Made by a program: the position numbers and the translations under genes. From Pedobacter sp. BAL39 (lineage in GTDB: Bacteria; Bacteroidota; Bacteroidia; Sphingobacteriales; Sphingobacteriaceae), in the NCBI RefSeq assembly GCF_000170795.1, contig NZ_ABCM01000029.1, positions 1-35,012 on the forward strand: DNA of 35,012 bases. Reading direction: 5' to 3'. The notes under the pieces are model-generated. The model was not told the origin of the DNA. It saw only the letters and a list, made by a program, of their open reading frames with translations, and did no database searches. Positions 15,151 to 23,302 of the stretch are shown piece by piece (within the stretch, counting starts at the first letter, position 1; the number at the start of each line of letters is the position of its first letter).

Positions 15151-18045
15151 CTATCTCAGGAGTTCGCTGATGTCGGCCTTGCTGAGTGACTTAAAGAAGC
15201 TTTCTTCCGTGGTGATCAAGGCATTGGCTAGTGTTTTTTTACGGTTTTGCAAGGCCAGGATTTTTTCTTCAACGGTATCTTTGGCGATGAACTTATAGAT
15301 GAATACTTTTTTGTCCTGCCCGATCCTGTGGCTACGGTCGATGGCCTGTTGCTCCACTGCAGGGTTCCACCATGGGTCGAGGATAAAGACATAGTCGGCC
15401 TGTGTGAGGTTGAGGCCAACACCACCAGCTTTTATGGAAATGAGAAATACTTTGAGGTCTTTGTTTTCCTGGAATTCTGCAACAATCTCCCCCCTGTTTT
15501 TTGTAGATCCGTCAAGGTAGGAAAATGGGATCTGCTCTTTCTCGAAGTAGTTTCTGAAGATGCTGAGGTGTTTCACAAACTGCGAAAAGATGAGCACCTT
15601 GTGGCCGCCCTTTAGCACATTGTCCAGGGTATGGATGACATTCTCAAATTTTCCCGAGTCTGATTCATAACTCTCATCAATCATGAGCGGGTGGTTGGCC
15701 AGCTGGCGCAGGGCAGTAAGCCCCTGGAGCAGCTGCACTTGCTTTTTGGCATAAGTACCGTCATCCATGCTGCTGAGCAGGTCGTTCCTGTAGGCCGACT
15801 TTGTTTTCTCGTAATAGGCTGCCTGCTCTTCGGTCATGTCACAATAAAATACCTGTTCTGTTTTTGCGGGCAGCTCCGACGCCACCTGTTCTTTGGTGCG
15901 TCGCAGCACAAAAGGCTTGATGATGGCCTGCAGCTTGCGTGCTTTCTCTTCATCCTTTTTCTTTTCAATCGCTTGCACGTATTCTTCATTGAAGAAAGCC
16001 TGCGTGCCCAGCAGTCCCGGGTTGAGGAAGGTCAGCTGCGTCCAGAGGTCGCTTACGGAATTCTCCACGGGTGTACCGCTGAGGATGAGCTTATGCCTGG
16101 ATTTTAGGGTCCTTACCGCCTTGAATGATTTAGAAGAAGGGTTTTTAATGTTCTGACTTTCATCCAGGATGATATAATTGAAGTAATACTCCTTAAGCAG
16201 GTCAATGTCTACCCTGGTAATCCCATACGTGGTGATGACGATGTCATATTTGGCGAACTGGCTGACGTCCTTGTTTCTGGAGGTGCCGGTATGGGCATGT
16301 ATTTTCAGTTTCGGGGTAAACTTCTTTGCTTCATTGAGCCAGTTGTAAATCAGTGAGGTGGGCATGATGATGAGCGATGTGCTTTTGGTGCCCTGCTCTT
16401 CGTCTTCTTCTTTGATTTTCTGGAGCATTGCCAGCGTCTGGATGGTCTTTCCGAGCCCCATGTCATCGGCAAGGCAGCCGCCGAAATTGTAGCTGCGCAG
16501 GAAGCTGAACCAATTGTATCCAGCCTTCTGGTAACTGCGGAGGTCACCTTTAAAGTGAACAGGCATGTTGGTGTCTGCAATATGCTCAAAGTCGTTCAGC
16601 CGTTCCAGTTTGCGGCTCAGGGTCACATTAGCAATACCATCCTCGGCGAGGTCATTGATGAGGCCGATGTGGTGCTTTTTAAGCTTCAGCGCTTTTCCTG
16701 TATCAGACAGGCTGAAGAGGCTGCCATACTGCGTGAACCATTTTTCAGGAATAACGGCAATAGACCCATCGGGGAGTGTAAACTCTCTCTTTTTATGAAG
16801 GATATGTTGCTTCAGGGAGATGAAAGGAACTGGGTGCGTTCCAAAGTAAACAATGGCGTTGATGTCAAACCAGTCGTTGTCCTCTTTGATTTCAAAATCG
16901 ATCTTGCTGGTGGCGAAGAGGAACTTCTTGGCACCCTGGTGCTGTTCAATTTCGAAACCTTCGTCCTGAAGCTGGGTAATGTGTTCATTTACCCAGTTGA
17001 TGACGGCATAGGATGGGTTTTCTTCGGCAACAGGGGGCAACTCCAGGTGGTGGTAGAGCGAGCTTGTCTTCTTGAGCCCGAGTTGGATGAGCCTGCTGAA
17101 CTTCTGTTTTTCCCAGGTCACATCTCTTTTGATGCGCGTGAAGATGTAGTTTTCTCCCTCTTTTTCCAGGTGTACGGTTACTTTCTTTTCGGTCCCCATA
17201 GCGAAGGCGTGTGTACCGTACCTGAAATACAGCTGAAGCTGGGAGATCCCGGCATCGACGTAAATCACTTTTATGACAGGTACCGGCAGGTGTTTTTCCG
17301 TTTTGATGTCGAAGCCCTCGGCATATACATGGTACTTTTCAATCAGGGGGGCGACAAACTTTCCGAAATAAGCCTCTTCCGTAGATTTAGGGATGGTGAT
17401 GTACCTTTTATTGAGGAATGGCAGAAGTTTTCGGCCTTCAATCCCCTGTTCAAAGAAATAGAGCACGTCATTAAGCAGCAGCCATGCCGGCTGGTTGCTG
17501 ATTACCTGTGCATCCTTGAACATAAAGTCTATGCGCATTCCCTGATATTTGATGGTGGGGAAGTAGCGCGTTTCTGTTTCGTTGCGCCTGAAGTGGAACA
17601 GCACGGTAGCCTCTTCCGTGGCCCGTTCAATCAGTCGCTCTGCGGGCCATCCATCCTTATCCATAAGGTACAGGGAACCGTCATCCTTGATGTATTCCAG
17701 TACCTCCGCCAGTTTCTTTTCAATCTTTGGGCGCACATTTTCATAAAATTTGTCATTAAAAAATTTGCTGAAAAATTCTACAGGGCGGATGGGTTTTTTA
17801 TGGTATTTCTTGATGATGAAGTCCTGTTCGGTTTCATCAAGGATTTTAATGAGCTTCAGGTCTTTTTCGCTCAGGTGTTTCGCAAATTCTCCGGCAGTAT
17901 GAGAAAATATGCGCTGGTAAGTAAGTGAAAAATCGCCCTGAGGGTTGAGCTGTACAATATGAGGCTCTATCAAATAGCCAAAGAACTCATGTTTACATAA
18001 GGAATATACGATTTTGCAGGGTTTGGAACTATCTACACGCAACAT
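15151..18045 (-). CDS. SNF2/Rad54-family DEAD/DEAH-box helicase
   Basis: A 964-residue SWI2/SNF2-type ATPase that translocates on double-stranded DNA and may remodel DNA-protein complexes. The ATPase core occupies the C-terminal half: Walker A in DDMGLGKTIQTLAM (K533), Walker B-type DESQ at 628-631 in IILDESQNIKNPSSKSF, LILSGTPVENSVSDLW, and helicase motif VI in QAIDRSHRIGQDKKVFIYKF. The N-terminal ~500 residues carry no motif I recognise and no obvious zinc-binding cluster; similar long N-termini are usual in Bacteroidota homologues. I chose ATG 18045 (MLRVDSSKPCKIVY); an upstream in-frame start at 18120 adds a non-family leader. It is convergent with the DUF3347 gene and divergent from the DUF2807 gene. 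Cellular role is not known. Confidence 0.92.
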   Translation of the reverse strand: MLRVDSSKPCKIVYSLCKHEFFGYLIEPHIVQLNPQGDFSLTYQRIFSHTAGEFAKHLSEKDLKLIKILDETEQDFIIKKYHKKPIRPVEFFSKFFNDKFYENVRPKIEKKLAEVLEYIKDDGSLYLMDKDGWPAERLIERATEEATVLFHFRRNETETRYFPTIKYQGMRIDFMFKDAQVISNQPAWLLLNDVLYFFEQGIEGRKLLPFLNKRYITIPKSTEEAYFGKFVAPLIEKYHVYAEGFDIKTEKHLPVPVIKVIYVDAGISQLQLYFRYGTHAFAMGTEKKVTVHLEKEGENYIFTRIKRDVTWEKQKFSRLIQLGLKKTSSLYHHLELPPVAEENPSYAVINWVNEHITQLQDEGFEIEQHQGAKKFLFATSKIDFEIKEDNDWFDINAIVYFGTHPVPFISLKQHILHKKREFTLPDGSIAVIPEKWFTQYGSLFSLSDTGKALKLKKHHIGLINDLAEDGIANVTLSRKLERLNDFEHIADTNMPVHFKGDLRSYQKAGYNWFSFLRSYNFGGCLADDMGLGKTIQTLAMLQKIKEEDEEQGTKSTSLIIMPTSLIYNWLNEAKKFTPKLKIHAHTGTSRNKDVSQFAKYDIVITTYGITRVDIDLLKEYYFNYIILDESQNIKNPSSKSFKAVRTLKSRHKLILSGTPVENSVSDLWTQLTFLNPGLLGTQAFFNEEYVQAIEKKKDEEKARKLQAIIKPFVLRRTKEQVASELPAKTEQVFYCDMTEEQAAYYEKTKSAYRNDLLSSMDDGTYAKKQVQLLQGLTALRQLANHPLMIDESYESDSGKFENVIHTLDNVLKGGHKVLIFSQFVKHLSIFRNYFEKEQIPFSYLDGSTKNRGEIVAEFQENKDLKVFLISIKAGGVGLNLTQADYVFILDPWWNPAVEQQAIDRSHRIGQDKKVFIYKFIAKDTVEEKILALQNRKKTLANALITTEESFFKSLSKADISELLR

Positions 18046-18156
18046 GAGTAAAAAAATAAAATAACGGCTGTTTAGGCATTTAAAAATCTTTAAACATACA
18101 TCAAATTGGGATGCTTTCAAATAATTACCCCAATAATCCTGGTTTTTTTTAGTGCG

Positions 18157-18190
18157 TTTGTCGGTCGATATCGTCTGTTGGTCGAATATC
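18157..18190. repeat. Imperfect tandem direct repeat in a divergent promoter region
   Basis: Two adjacent copies read TTTGTCGGTCGATATC (18157-18172) and TCTGTTGGTCGAATATC (18174-18190), so they repeat with a 17-bp period and share GGTCGA(A)TATC. They lie in the 239-bp gap between the divergent helicase and DUF2807 genes. A pair of operator half-sites is possible; the repeat itself is seen directly. Confidence 0.5.
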
Positions 18191-18284
18191 CCGGGAGTTC
18201 ATCTAAGTAAGTCACTTTTCTGAGACCTTTTAAAAGGAGCTGCGTCTTATCTGTAAAGTGTGAAAGTTAATTAATCGAAACAGG

Positions 18285-18896
18285 ATGAAAGCTTTAATGA
18301 AAAAATTATTCTCAGTATTACTGATGTTGGTCCTGGTGGCCGGCATGCTGAATGTGCATGCATCGGTTGCTCCCTTGCCGGTATACCGGCCGGGTGATGC
18401 ATTTCGCCAGGTCGTTGTTATTGGAAACGCAAGGGTCACCCTTGTTCAGAGTAAACGACATGGTGTGCTGTCTGTGTATGAATACGACAGCTCAAAGACC
18501 AAGGTCCAGCGGCAGGGGCATACACTTTACATTCGTTCCAATGAGAAAGTTCCCGCAGAGCTGACTGTTTATGTAAACGAGCTGTATCGGATTGATGTTT
18601 CGGGAACTGCGGTGGTGAATACAAAGGGCGTGTTTAATGTGCCGTTGATGCAGATTTTTCTTCATGACCTGGCAAGGGCAGATGTGAAACTGAATGCTGA
18701 AGGCATCTACACCATAGGAGCGGACCAGTCGGAGCTTATCCTTCGCGGAGCGACAAAAGAGCATATTGTAGAGAAGAGCCTTGGGGCAAAGCTGAATACA
18801 ACGCAATTTGCGGTGCTGACGATCCGTACGGAGGACCTGAAATCGAAATTTGCAGGAAATGGACCTAAGCCGTTGGAGAAAGATACGGTGCAGTAG
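18285..18896 (+). CDS. Exported DUF2807 (GIN-domain-like) protein
   Basis: A 203-residue protein with a signal peptide (KKLFSVLLMLVLVAGMLNVHA) and a beta-helix-like body. Segments such as FRQVVVIGNARVTLVQSKRH, NELYRIDVSGTAVVNTKG, LHDLARADVKLNAEGIYTIG and SELILRGATKEHIVE follow the rhythm of the DUF2807 putative adhesin-head (GIN) domain: short strands separated by G/A-rich turns. Function of this family is unknown; it is probably envelope-located. The C-terminus is polar without an anchor. It is a single-gene unit, flanked upstream by the tandem repeat region and downstream by a hairpin terminator. The fold call is moderately sure because the domain is divergent. Confidence 0.68.
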   Translation: MKALMKKLFSVLLMLVLVAGMLNVHASVAPLPVYRPGDAFRQVVVIGNARVTLVQSKRHGVLSVYEYDSSKTKVQRQGHTLYIRSNEKVPAELTVYVNELYRIDVSGTAVVNTKGVFNVPLMQIFLHDLARADVKLNAEGIYTIGADQSELILRGATKEHIVEKSLGAKLNTTQFAVLTIRTEDLKSKFAGNGPKPLEKDTVQ

Positions 18897-18920
18897 GAGA
18901 ACGGTGACTGTTTAATTGTG

Positions 18921-18960
18921 AAAGGCTGTCTCATGGATATGGACAGCCTTTGTTGTATTT
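18921..18960. terminator. Hairpin terminator between convergent genes
   Basis: A perfect 10-bp stem, AAAGGCTGTC (18921-18930) and GACAGCCTTT (18942-18951), with an 11-base loop, lies between the stop of the DUF2807 gene and the stop of the convergent BSP-type peptidase gene. The flanking A and T runs within the stem let it serve both directions, although the plus-side tail (TGTTGTATTT) is only moderately T-rich. Confidence 0.7.
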
Positions 18961-18976
18961 GGTAAGGGAAAGGTTT

Positions 18977-19933
18977 TTAGATGACCGGGTTCTGGGCATA
19001 AGCTGTCCATAGCTCATCAATGGTTTTGCCGGTCAGCGTTTTCCATGAGCCGTTATTATAAGTATGGGCACGGAGTTCCTGGTCCAGTTGTTTGATGAGT
19101 CCCGGTTTTTCATTTTTTTCTATCCAGGCAAAAAACCTTGCTGTAATGCGGTAGCTGTTGGTGTAGCTCTGTTGGTTGTTGAAATCAGGCAGGCTCCATT
19201 TCGAGCCCACATTGTCTACGCCATGTTTGTAGCGGATGTAGTCGGCAATCCCTTCCGTTAGCCATACCGGGCCTGCACTATAGCCATATCCCTGTACGAT
19301 GTGCATGGTTTCGTGGGTGACCACGTCGATATCTGTAGGATGTGCCTTCATGTAACCTGCACTAAACAGGATGCGGCCACCACTGGCTTCAGCGACAGCT
19401 TTATAGGCCGTGTCGACCACAAACAATACTTCTTTGGTTGATTTCTTGTTATAGGTTTTGACCAATACAGGGTAAATTTTGAAGTAGGTATCAATCAGTT
19501 TCTGTTTTACCTGCTGGTCGAGGTTCGGATCTTTGCTGATGAACACCAGCTCATATCCCTTTTTTTTAATGGTATCTGCCGATACCCAGTGGCGTGACAG
19601 CTCATAACGGAGTGTTTTCTCCAGGTTTTCCGGGTGTTGTTTTAGCCAGTCGCGGTTGATGGTAATTTTACCTTCCGCTGCGGAGATGCCCGGGGTTTCA
19701 TTGGAGATCTCCAGGTCTACCTCCCTTTTGGTGCGGTATCCATCGGCCCTGGCGAAGGCAGGATAGGCCACAAAAAAAGCATCTGTAAGCGATTTTTTCA
19801 ATTTGGTGTCCAGCTGATCATTCTTGTTGATGATGTTAAGCGTGTAGCGGTCTTTTTTAATGGTTTCAAGGTCCTGTGCGCTGGCATTGAGGGTCAGCGT
19901 GAGCATGATTACCGGGAGGAGGAATTTTTTCAT
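18977..19933 (-). CDS. Basic secretory protein (BSP)-type metallopeptidase with duplicated domain
   Basis: A 318-residue exported protein (signal peptide KKFLLPVIMLTLTLNASAQ). Residues about 128-300 match the basic secretory protein family, with a zinc-peptidase-like HETMH at 207-211 (H207, E208, H211) and WLTEGIADYIRYKHG nearby, the usual third-ligand region of such gluzincin-like folds. Residues about 31-115 align with 128-211: LDTKLKKSLTDAFFVAYP matches LDQQVKQKLIDTYFKIYP, and WLKQHPENLE matches YMKAHPTDID. In the first copy the HExxH position reads RYELSRH, so that copy looks catalytically dead. It lies 38 bp downstream of the aldehyde dehydrogenase gene on the same strand, so co-transcription is possible. 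Family call is good; activity is untested. Confidence 0.85.
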   Translation of the reverse strand: MKKFLLPVIMLTLTLNASAQDLETIKKDRYTLNIINKNDQLDTKLKKSLTDAFFVAYPAFARADGYRTKREVDLEISNETPGISAAEGKITINRDWLKQHPENLEKTLRYELSRHWVSADTIKKKGYELVFISKDPNLDQQVKQKLIDTYFKIYPVLVKTYNKKSTKEVLFVVDTAYKAVAEASGGRILFSAGYMKAHPTDIDVVTHETMHIVQGYGYSAGPVWLTEGIADYIRYKHGVDNVGSKWSLPDFNNQQSYTNSYRITARFFAWIEKNEKPGLIKQLDQELRAHTYNNGSWKTLTGKTIDELWTAYAQNPVI

Positions 19934-19971
19934 CAGAATAAAATTGGGTTATGTTGAAAAATGTTTGTTTG

Positions 19972-21510
19972 CTAGAGGTCGAATTTGATGCCTTGTGCCA
20001 GTGGCAGTGTATTGGAATAGTTGATGGTATTGGTTTGGCGGCGCATGTATCCTTTCCATGCGTCGGATCCGCTTTCCCTGCCGCCGCCTGTTTCCTTCTC
20101 TCCACCGAAGGCGCCACCGATTTCGGCGCCGGAGGTGCCGATGTTCACATTGGCAATGCCACAGTCGGATCCCGATGCCGAAAGAAACTGTTCTGCTTCG
20201 CGGAGGTTGAGGGTCATAATGGCTGAGGAGAGGCCCTGAGGTACATCGTTTTGCAGGGCGATGGCTTCTTCCAGAGTTTTGTATTTGATGAGGTACAGGA
20301 TGGGTGCGAAGGTTTCTTCCTGCACGATGGCGAAGTGGTTTTCTACTTCTGCCACGCAAGGTTTTACATAACATCCCGATTCATACGGGCTGCCTTGCAA
20401 TACAGCCCCTTCGACAACAAAGTTGGCACCCTGCTGGATTCCCTTTTCTATGGCATCCGCGTATAGGGTGGTCGCTGCCTGGTCAATCAGTGGGCCTACA
20501 TGGTTGTGCTGATCCAGGGGGTCACCGATGCGGAGCTGTGCGTAGGCGCTGACGAGTTTATTTTTAAAGTCTTCATAAATATCCTCATGGATGATGAGCC
20601 TTCGTGTGGAGGTGCACCTTTGTCCGGCGGTGCCCACGGCACCGAATACGGCACCGATGACGGACATGTCGATATCAGCATCTTTAGAGATGATGATGGC
20701 ATTATTGCCGCCCAGCTCAAGGATGCTCTTGCCGAACCTGCCTGCTACAGCTGAAGAAACCCTTCTGCCCACTTTTGTAGAGCCCGTAAATGAAAGCAGC
20801 GGGATGCGCTGGTCGTTGTTCATCAGGTCGCCGACCGCATTGCCAATCAGCAGGCTGCTGATGCCCTCGGGGAGCTCATTTTCTTTCAGCACTTCGGCAA
20901 GGATATTTTGGCATGCAATGGCACATAGGGGAGTTTTAGAAGAAGGCTTCCAGACGCAGACATTACCACATACCAGTGCGAGGGCTGCATTCCAGCTCCA
21001 TACCGCTACGGGGAAGTTGAAGGCGGAGATGATGCCAACGATGCCCAGCGGGTGCCATTGTTCATACATGCGGTGGTTGCTGCGTTCGGAATGCATGGTG
21101 AGGCCATATAGTTGTCGCGACAAACCAACGGCAAAGTCGCAGATGTCGATCATCTCCTGCACTTCACCAAGGCCTTCCTGCAAGCTTTTCCCCATTTCGT
21201 AGGAGACGAGTGTGCCCAAGGCTTCCTTTTTAGTGCGGAGTGCATCACCAAGCTGGCGGACAAGCTCGCCACGTTTTGGTGCAGGCTGAGTCCTCCAGAA
21301 CAGAAAGGCCTCGCCAGCCTTTGCCATAACGGTGTTATAGTTTTCTTCTGTTGCAGTCTCTACCGAGGCAATCTTACTCCCGTCGACCGGCGAATAGCTG
21401 TCTATAGCCGGACCATTGCTGAGGGAAGCGGCATTGCTGCCGCTGCTGTATCCTGGATTTAAGGACTGGATGCCCAGTGTTTCCAGTACGGAGGTGATGT
21501 TTGTTTTCAT
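19972..21510 (-). CDS. ALDH7-type aldehyde dehydrogenase (aminoadipate-semialdehyde dehydrogenase-like)
   Basis: A 512-residue NAD(P)-dependent aldehyde dehydrogenase. The catalytic Cys is C299 in GTAGQRCTSTRRLIIHEDIY and the general base is E265 in SILELGGNNAIIISKDADID. The C-terminal block NVNIGTSGAEIGGAFGGEKE with GGGRESGSDAWKGYMRRQ is characteristic of the ALDH7 (antiquitin) group, which oxidises alpha-aminoadipate semialdehyde in lysine degradation. The substrate here is therefore inferred, not shown; no other lysine-catabolism gene is nearby. It is cytoplasmic and has a 323-bp upstream intergenic region shared with the divergent TPR gene. Confidence 0.9.
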   Translation of the reverse strand: MKTNITSVLETLGIQSLNPGYSSGSNAASLSNGPAIDSYSPVDGSKIASVETATEENYNTVMAKAGEAFLFWRTQPAPKRGELVRQLGDALRTKKEALGTLVSYEMGKSLQEGLGEVQEMIDICDFAVGLSRQLYGLTMHSERSNHRMYEQWHPLGIVGIISAFNFPVAVWSWNAALALVCGNVCVWKPSSKTPLCAIACQNILAEVLKENELPEGISSLLIGNAVGDLMNNDQRIPLLSFTGSTKVGRRVSSAVAGRFGKSILELGGNNAIIISKDADIDMSVIGAVFGAVGTAGQRCTSTRRLIIHEDIYEDFKNKLVSAYAQLRIGDPLDQHNHVGPLIDQAATTLYADAIEKGIQQGANFVVEGAVLQGSPYESGCYVKPCVAEVENHFAIVQEETFAPILYLIKYKTLEEAIALQNDVPQGLSSAIMTLNLREAEQFLSASGSDCGIANVNIGTSGAEIGGAFGGEKETGGGRESGSDAWKGYMRRQTNTINYSNTLPLAQGIKFDL

Positions 21511-21833
21511 AAGTCTGTGATGCTGACCCGGAAGGGGTTGACAATTGCGCTACAAATCAACAAAAAAATAGCAACAATATATTTTCGTGACGTCAATTTT
21601 ACGAGACTTGGATTAAAGTTCCGTTATTTTGTACTATAATTCTGAGCTTCCCCTATGTCGTGCTGAAAATGCATCTTGATTTTCAATTGATGTTTTGTTA
21701 AAATAAATACTATCAGCAGGTTATCAATTGAGTTGTTTGTATGTTGATAATTTTTTCATGTATCCTAATATAAATGTTGTAAACTTATGATGTGTATATA
21801 AGATAGGGGATCTGTTCTTTAATTATTAGCGAT
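21511..21833. other. Intergenic region between divergent ALDH and TPR genes
   Basis: This 323-bp AT-rich stretch holds no supportable gene. It should contain the promoters of both flanking genes. Two identical 8-bp palindromes, TCAATTGA at 21683-21690 and 21724-21731, lie 41 bp apart. A weak Bacteroidota-like promoter for the TPR gene can be drawn (TTG at 21728-21730, TAATTTTT at 21748-21755, against the consensus TAnnTTTG), but the match is poor. Confidence 0.5.
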
Positions 21834-23237
21834 ATGGAAGAGGAGTTTTATTTTGATTTTAGTGATGATGCGCAACGTTCTGTAGAACGTTATGAAGAGA
21901 TGATACGCAATGAGGATCAGTATTTTTTTGATGCTCAGGCTTTTGAGAATATCATCGATTATTACATCGAGAAAAGTGACCCTGTAAAGGCGCTCCAGGT
22001 AATAGAGTACGCCGTTAACCAACACCCTTATGCTGCTGTTTTTCTGGTCAAGCAGGCGCAGCTGTATTTCATTACCGACCAAATCGAAAGGGCGTTCCTT
22101 TCCTTGCAGAAAGCGGAATTGCTGGAAGCATCAGAGGCAGAGATTTACATCCTCCGCGGCAATATTTTCAACAGCCTGGAACGTTATTCGGAGGCGCTGG
22201 ATAATTTTCAGACCGCACTGGGACTTGCGGAAACTACCGATGAGATCCTGCTGCAGATCGCTTACGTTTACCAGAACATGCTGGACTATGAACAGGCGAT
22301 TGTGTACATCAAACAGAGCCTGGAGCAGAATATGGAGAACAAAGACGGCTTATATGAGCTGGCTTTTTGTTACGATATCCTCGATAAGCAGGAGGAAAGC
22401 ATTAAATTTTACCAGGAGTATATAGACAATGATCCGTATTCGTATGCGGCATGGTATAACCTGGCGAACTCTTATCATAAGCTGGATCTTTATGAGAAAG
22501 CGATTGATGCTTACGATTACGCGATCCTCATTAAGGATAACTTTGCTTCCGCCTATTACAACAAAGGAAATGCATTGGTTCAGCTGGACCGTTATGCAGA
22601 GGCCATCGCCGTATATAAACAGACGTTTGAATACGAACCACCTAATGCAGATACCTACTGTGCCATCGGCGAGTGTTATGAGAAGCTGGAGCAGATGGAT
22701 GAGGCACGTTCTTATTATAAGAAGTCGGTGAAGATGGATCCGAAGATGGCTGATGCCTGGTTTGGGATCGGTGTGACGTTGAATTTTGAGGAGCGGATCT
22801 TTGAGTCACTTCATTTTTACAGAAAGGCGCTGGAGCTGGACGGGGAGAACCCTGACTTCTGGTTTGCCATGGCTGATGCCTGTTATAAACTGGGCCAGAT
22901 TGAGCAGTCGATAGAGGCCTATTACAAAGTGCTTGAGTACAACCCCGTAGACGTAGAAGCCTGGCTGGATTTCTCTACCTTATTATATGAGCAAGGGCGT
23001 TTACTGGAGGCTTCAGAGACCATTCTTGATGGCATCAAGAACAATCCGGATGCGGCTGAACTGTATTACCGCATGGTGGCTTACCTGCTTGCGCTGGGGG
23101 AGCGAAATGATGCGCTGATTTATCTGGAGACCGCCCTGGTAACTGACCCTGACAAACACTATATATTATTTGAATATCTGCCGCAGCTACAGGACAATAC
23201 TGCAATTATTGAAGTAATTAACCGTTACGTAAAATAA
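21834..23237 (+). CDS. Tetratricopeptide repeat protein
   Basis: A 467-residue protein built almost wholly of TPR units, with no signal peptide or membrane segment. Around ten or more 34-residue repeats are visible, for example YEQAIVYIKQSLEQNMENKD, AWYNLANSYHKLDLYEKAID, AYYNKGNALVQLDRYAEAIA and DAWFGIGVTLNFEERIFESL. The N-terminus is acidic (MEEEFYFDFSDDAQRSVERY). TPR proteins are scaffolds for protein-protein contacts; the partner is unknown. It is followed 65 bp later by the phosphosulfolactate synthase gene and heads a run of seven plus-strand genes. The start at 21834 is the first ATG of the open frame and is followed by the conserved acidic leader. Confidence 0.9.
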   Translation: MEEEFYFDFSDDAQRSVERYEEMIRNEDQYFFDAQAFENIIDYYIEKSDPVKALQVIEYAVNQHPYAAVFLVKQAQLYFITDQIERAFLSLQKAELLEASEAEIYILRGNIFNSLERYSEALDNFQTALGLAETTDEILLQIAYVYQNMLDYEQAIVYIKQSLEQNMENKDGLYELAFCYDILDKQEESIKFYQEYIDNDPYSYAAWYNLANSYHKLDLYEKAIDAYDYAILIKDNFASAYYNKGNALVQLDRYAEAIAVYKQTFEYEPPNADTYCAIGECYEKLEQMDEARSYYKKSVKMDPKMADAWFGIGVTLNFEERIFESLHFYRKALELDGENPDFWFAMADACYKLGQIEQSIEAYYKVLEYNPVDVEAWLDFSTLLYEQGRLLEASETILDGIKNNPDAAELYYRMVAYLLALGERNDALIYLETALVTDPDKHYILFEYLPQLQDNTAIIEVINRYVK

Positions 23238-23286
23238 TCTGCCTTTTTTATTAGAAAAAGCTGATAAAAACTGTCCATTTTTTTTT

Positions 23287-23294
23287 CACCTTTG
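23287..23294 (+). promoter_or_regulatory. Possible Bacteroidota -7 element for the comA-like gene
   Basis: CACCTTTG matches the Bacteroidota -7 consensus TAnnTTTG at all fixed positions but the first. It lies so close to the ATG at 23303 that the transcript would be nearly leaderless. No convincing -33 TTG is seen, so this is a weak call. Confidence 0.22.
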
Positions 23295-23302
23295 TGAACA
23301 AT

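Noticed and set aside
16555..17928. A 457-codon plus-strand open frame opposite the SNF2 helicase
   Set aside because: It lies wholly inside the helicase gene on the other strand, has no recognisable family pattern and its composition is that of a complement shadow. The helicase has clear motifs.
18046..18120. N-terminal extension of the SNF2 helicase from an upstream start
   Set aside because: The added residues are hydrophobic and unlike family starts; ATG 18045 gives the conserved start.
20591..21202. A 203-codon plus-strand open frame inside the aldehyde dehydrogenase gene
   Set aside because: It is complementary to conserved ALDH blocks, including the catalytic Cys and Glu region, and has no recognisable pattern.
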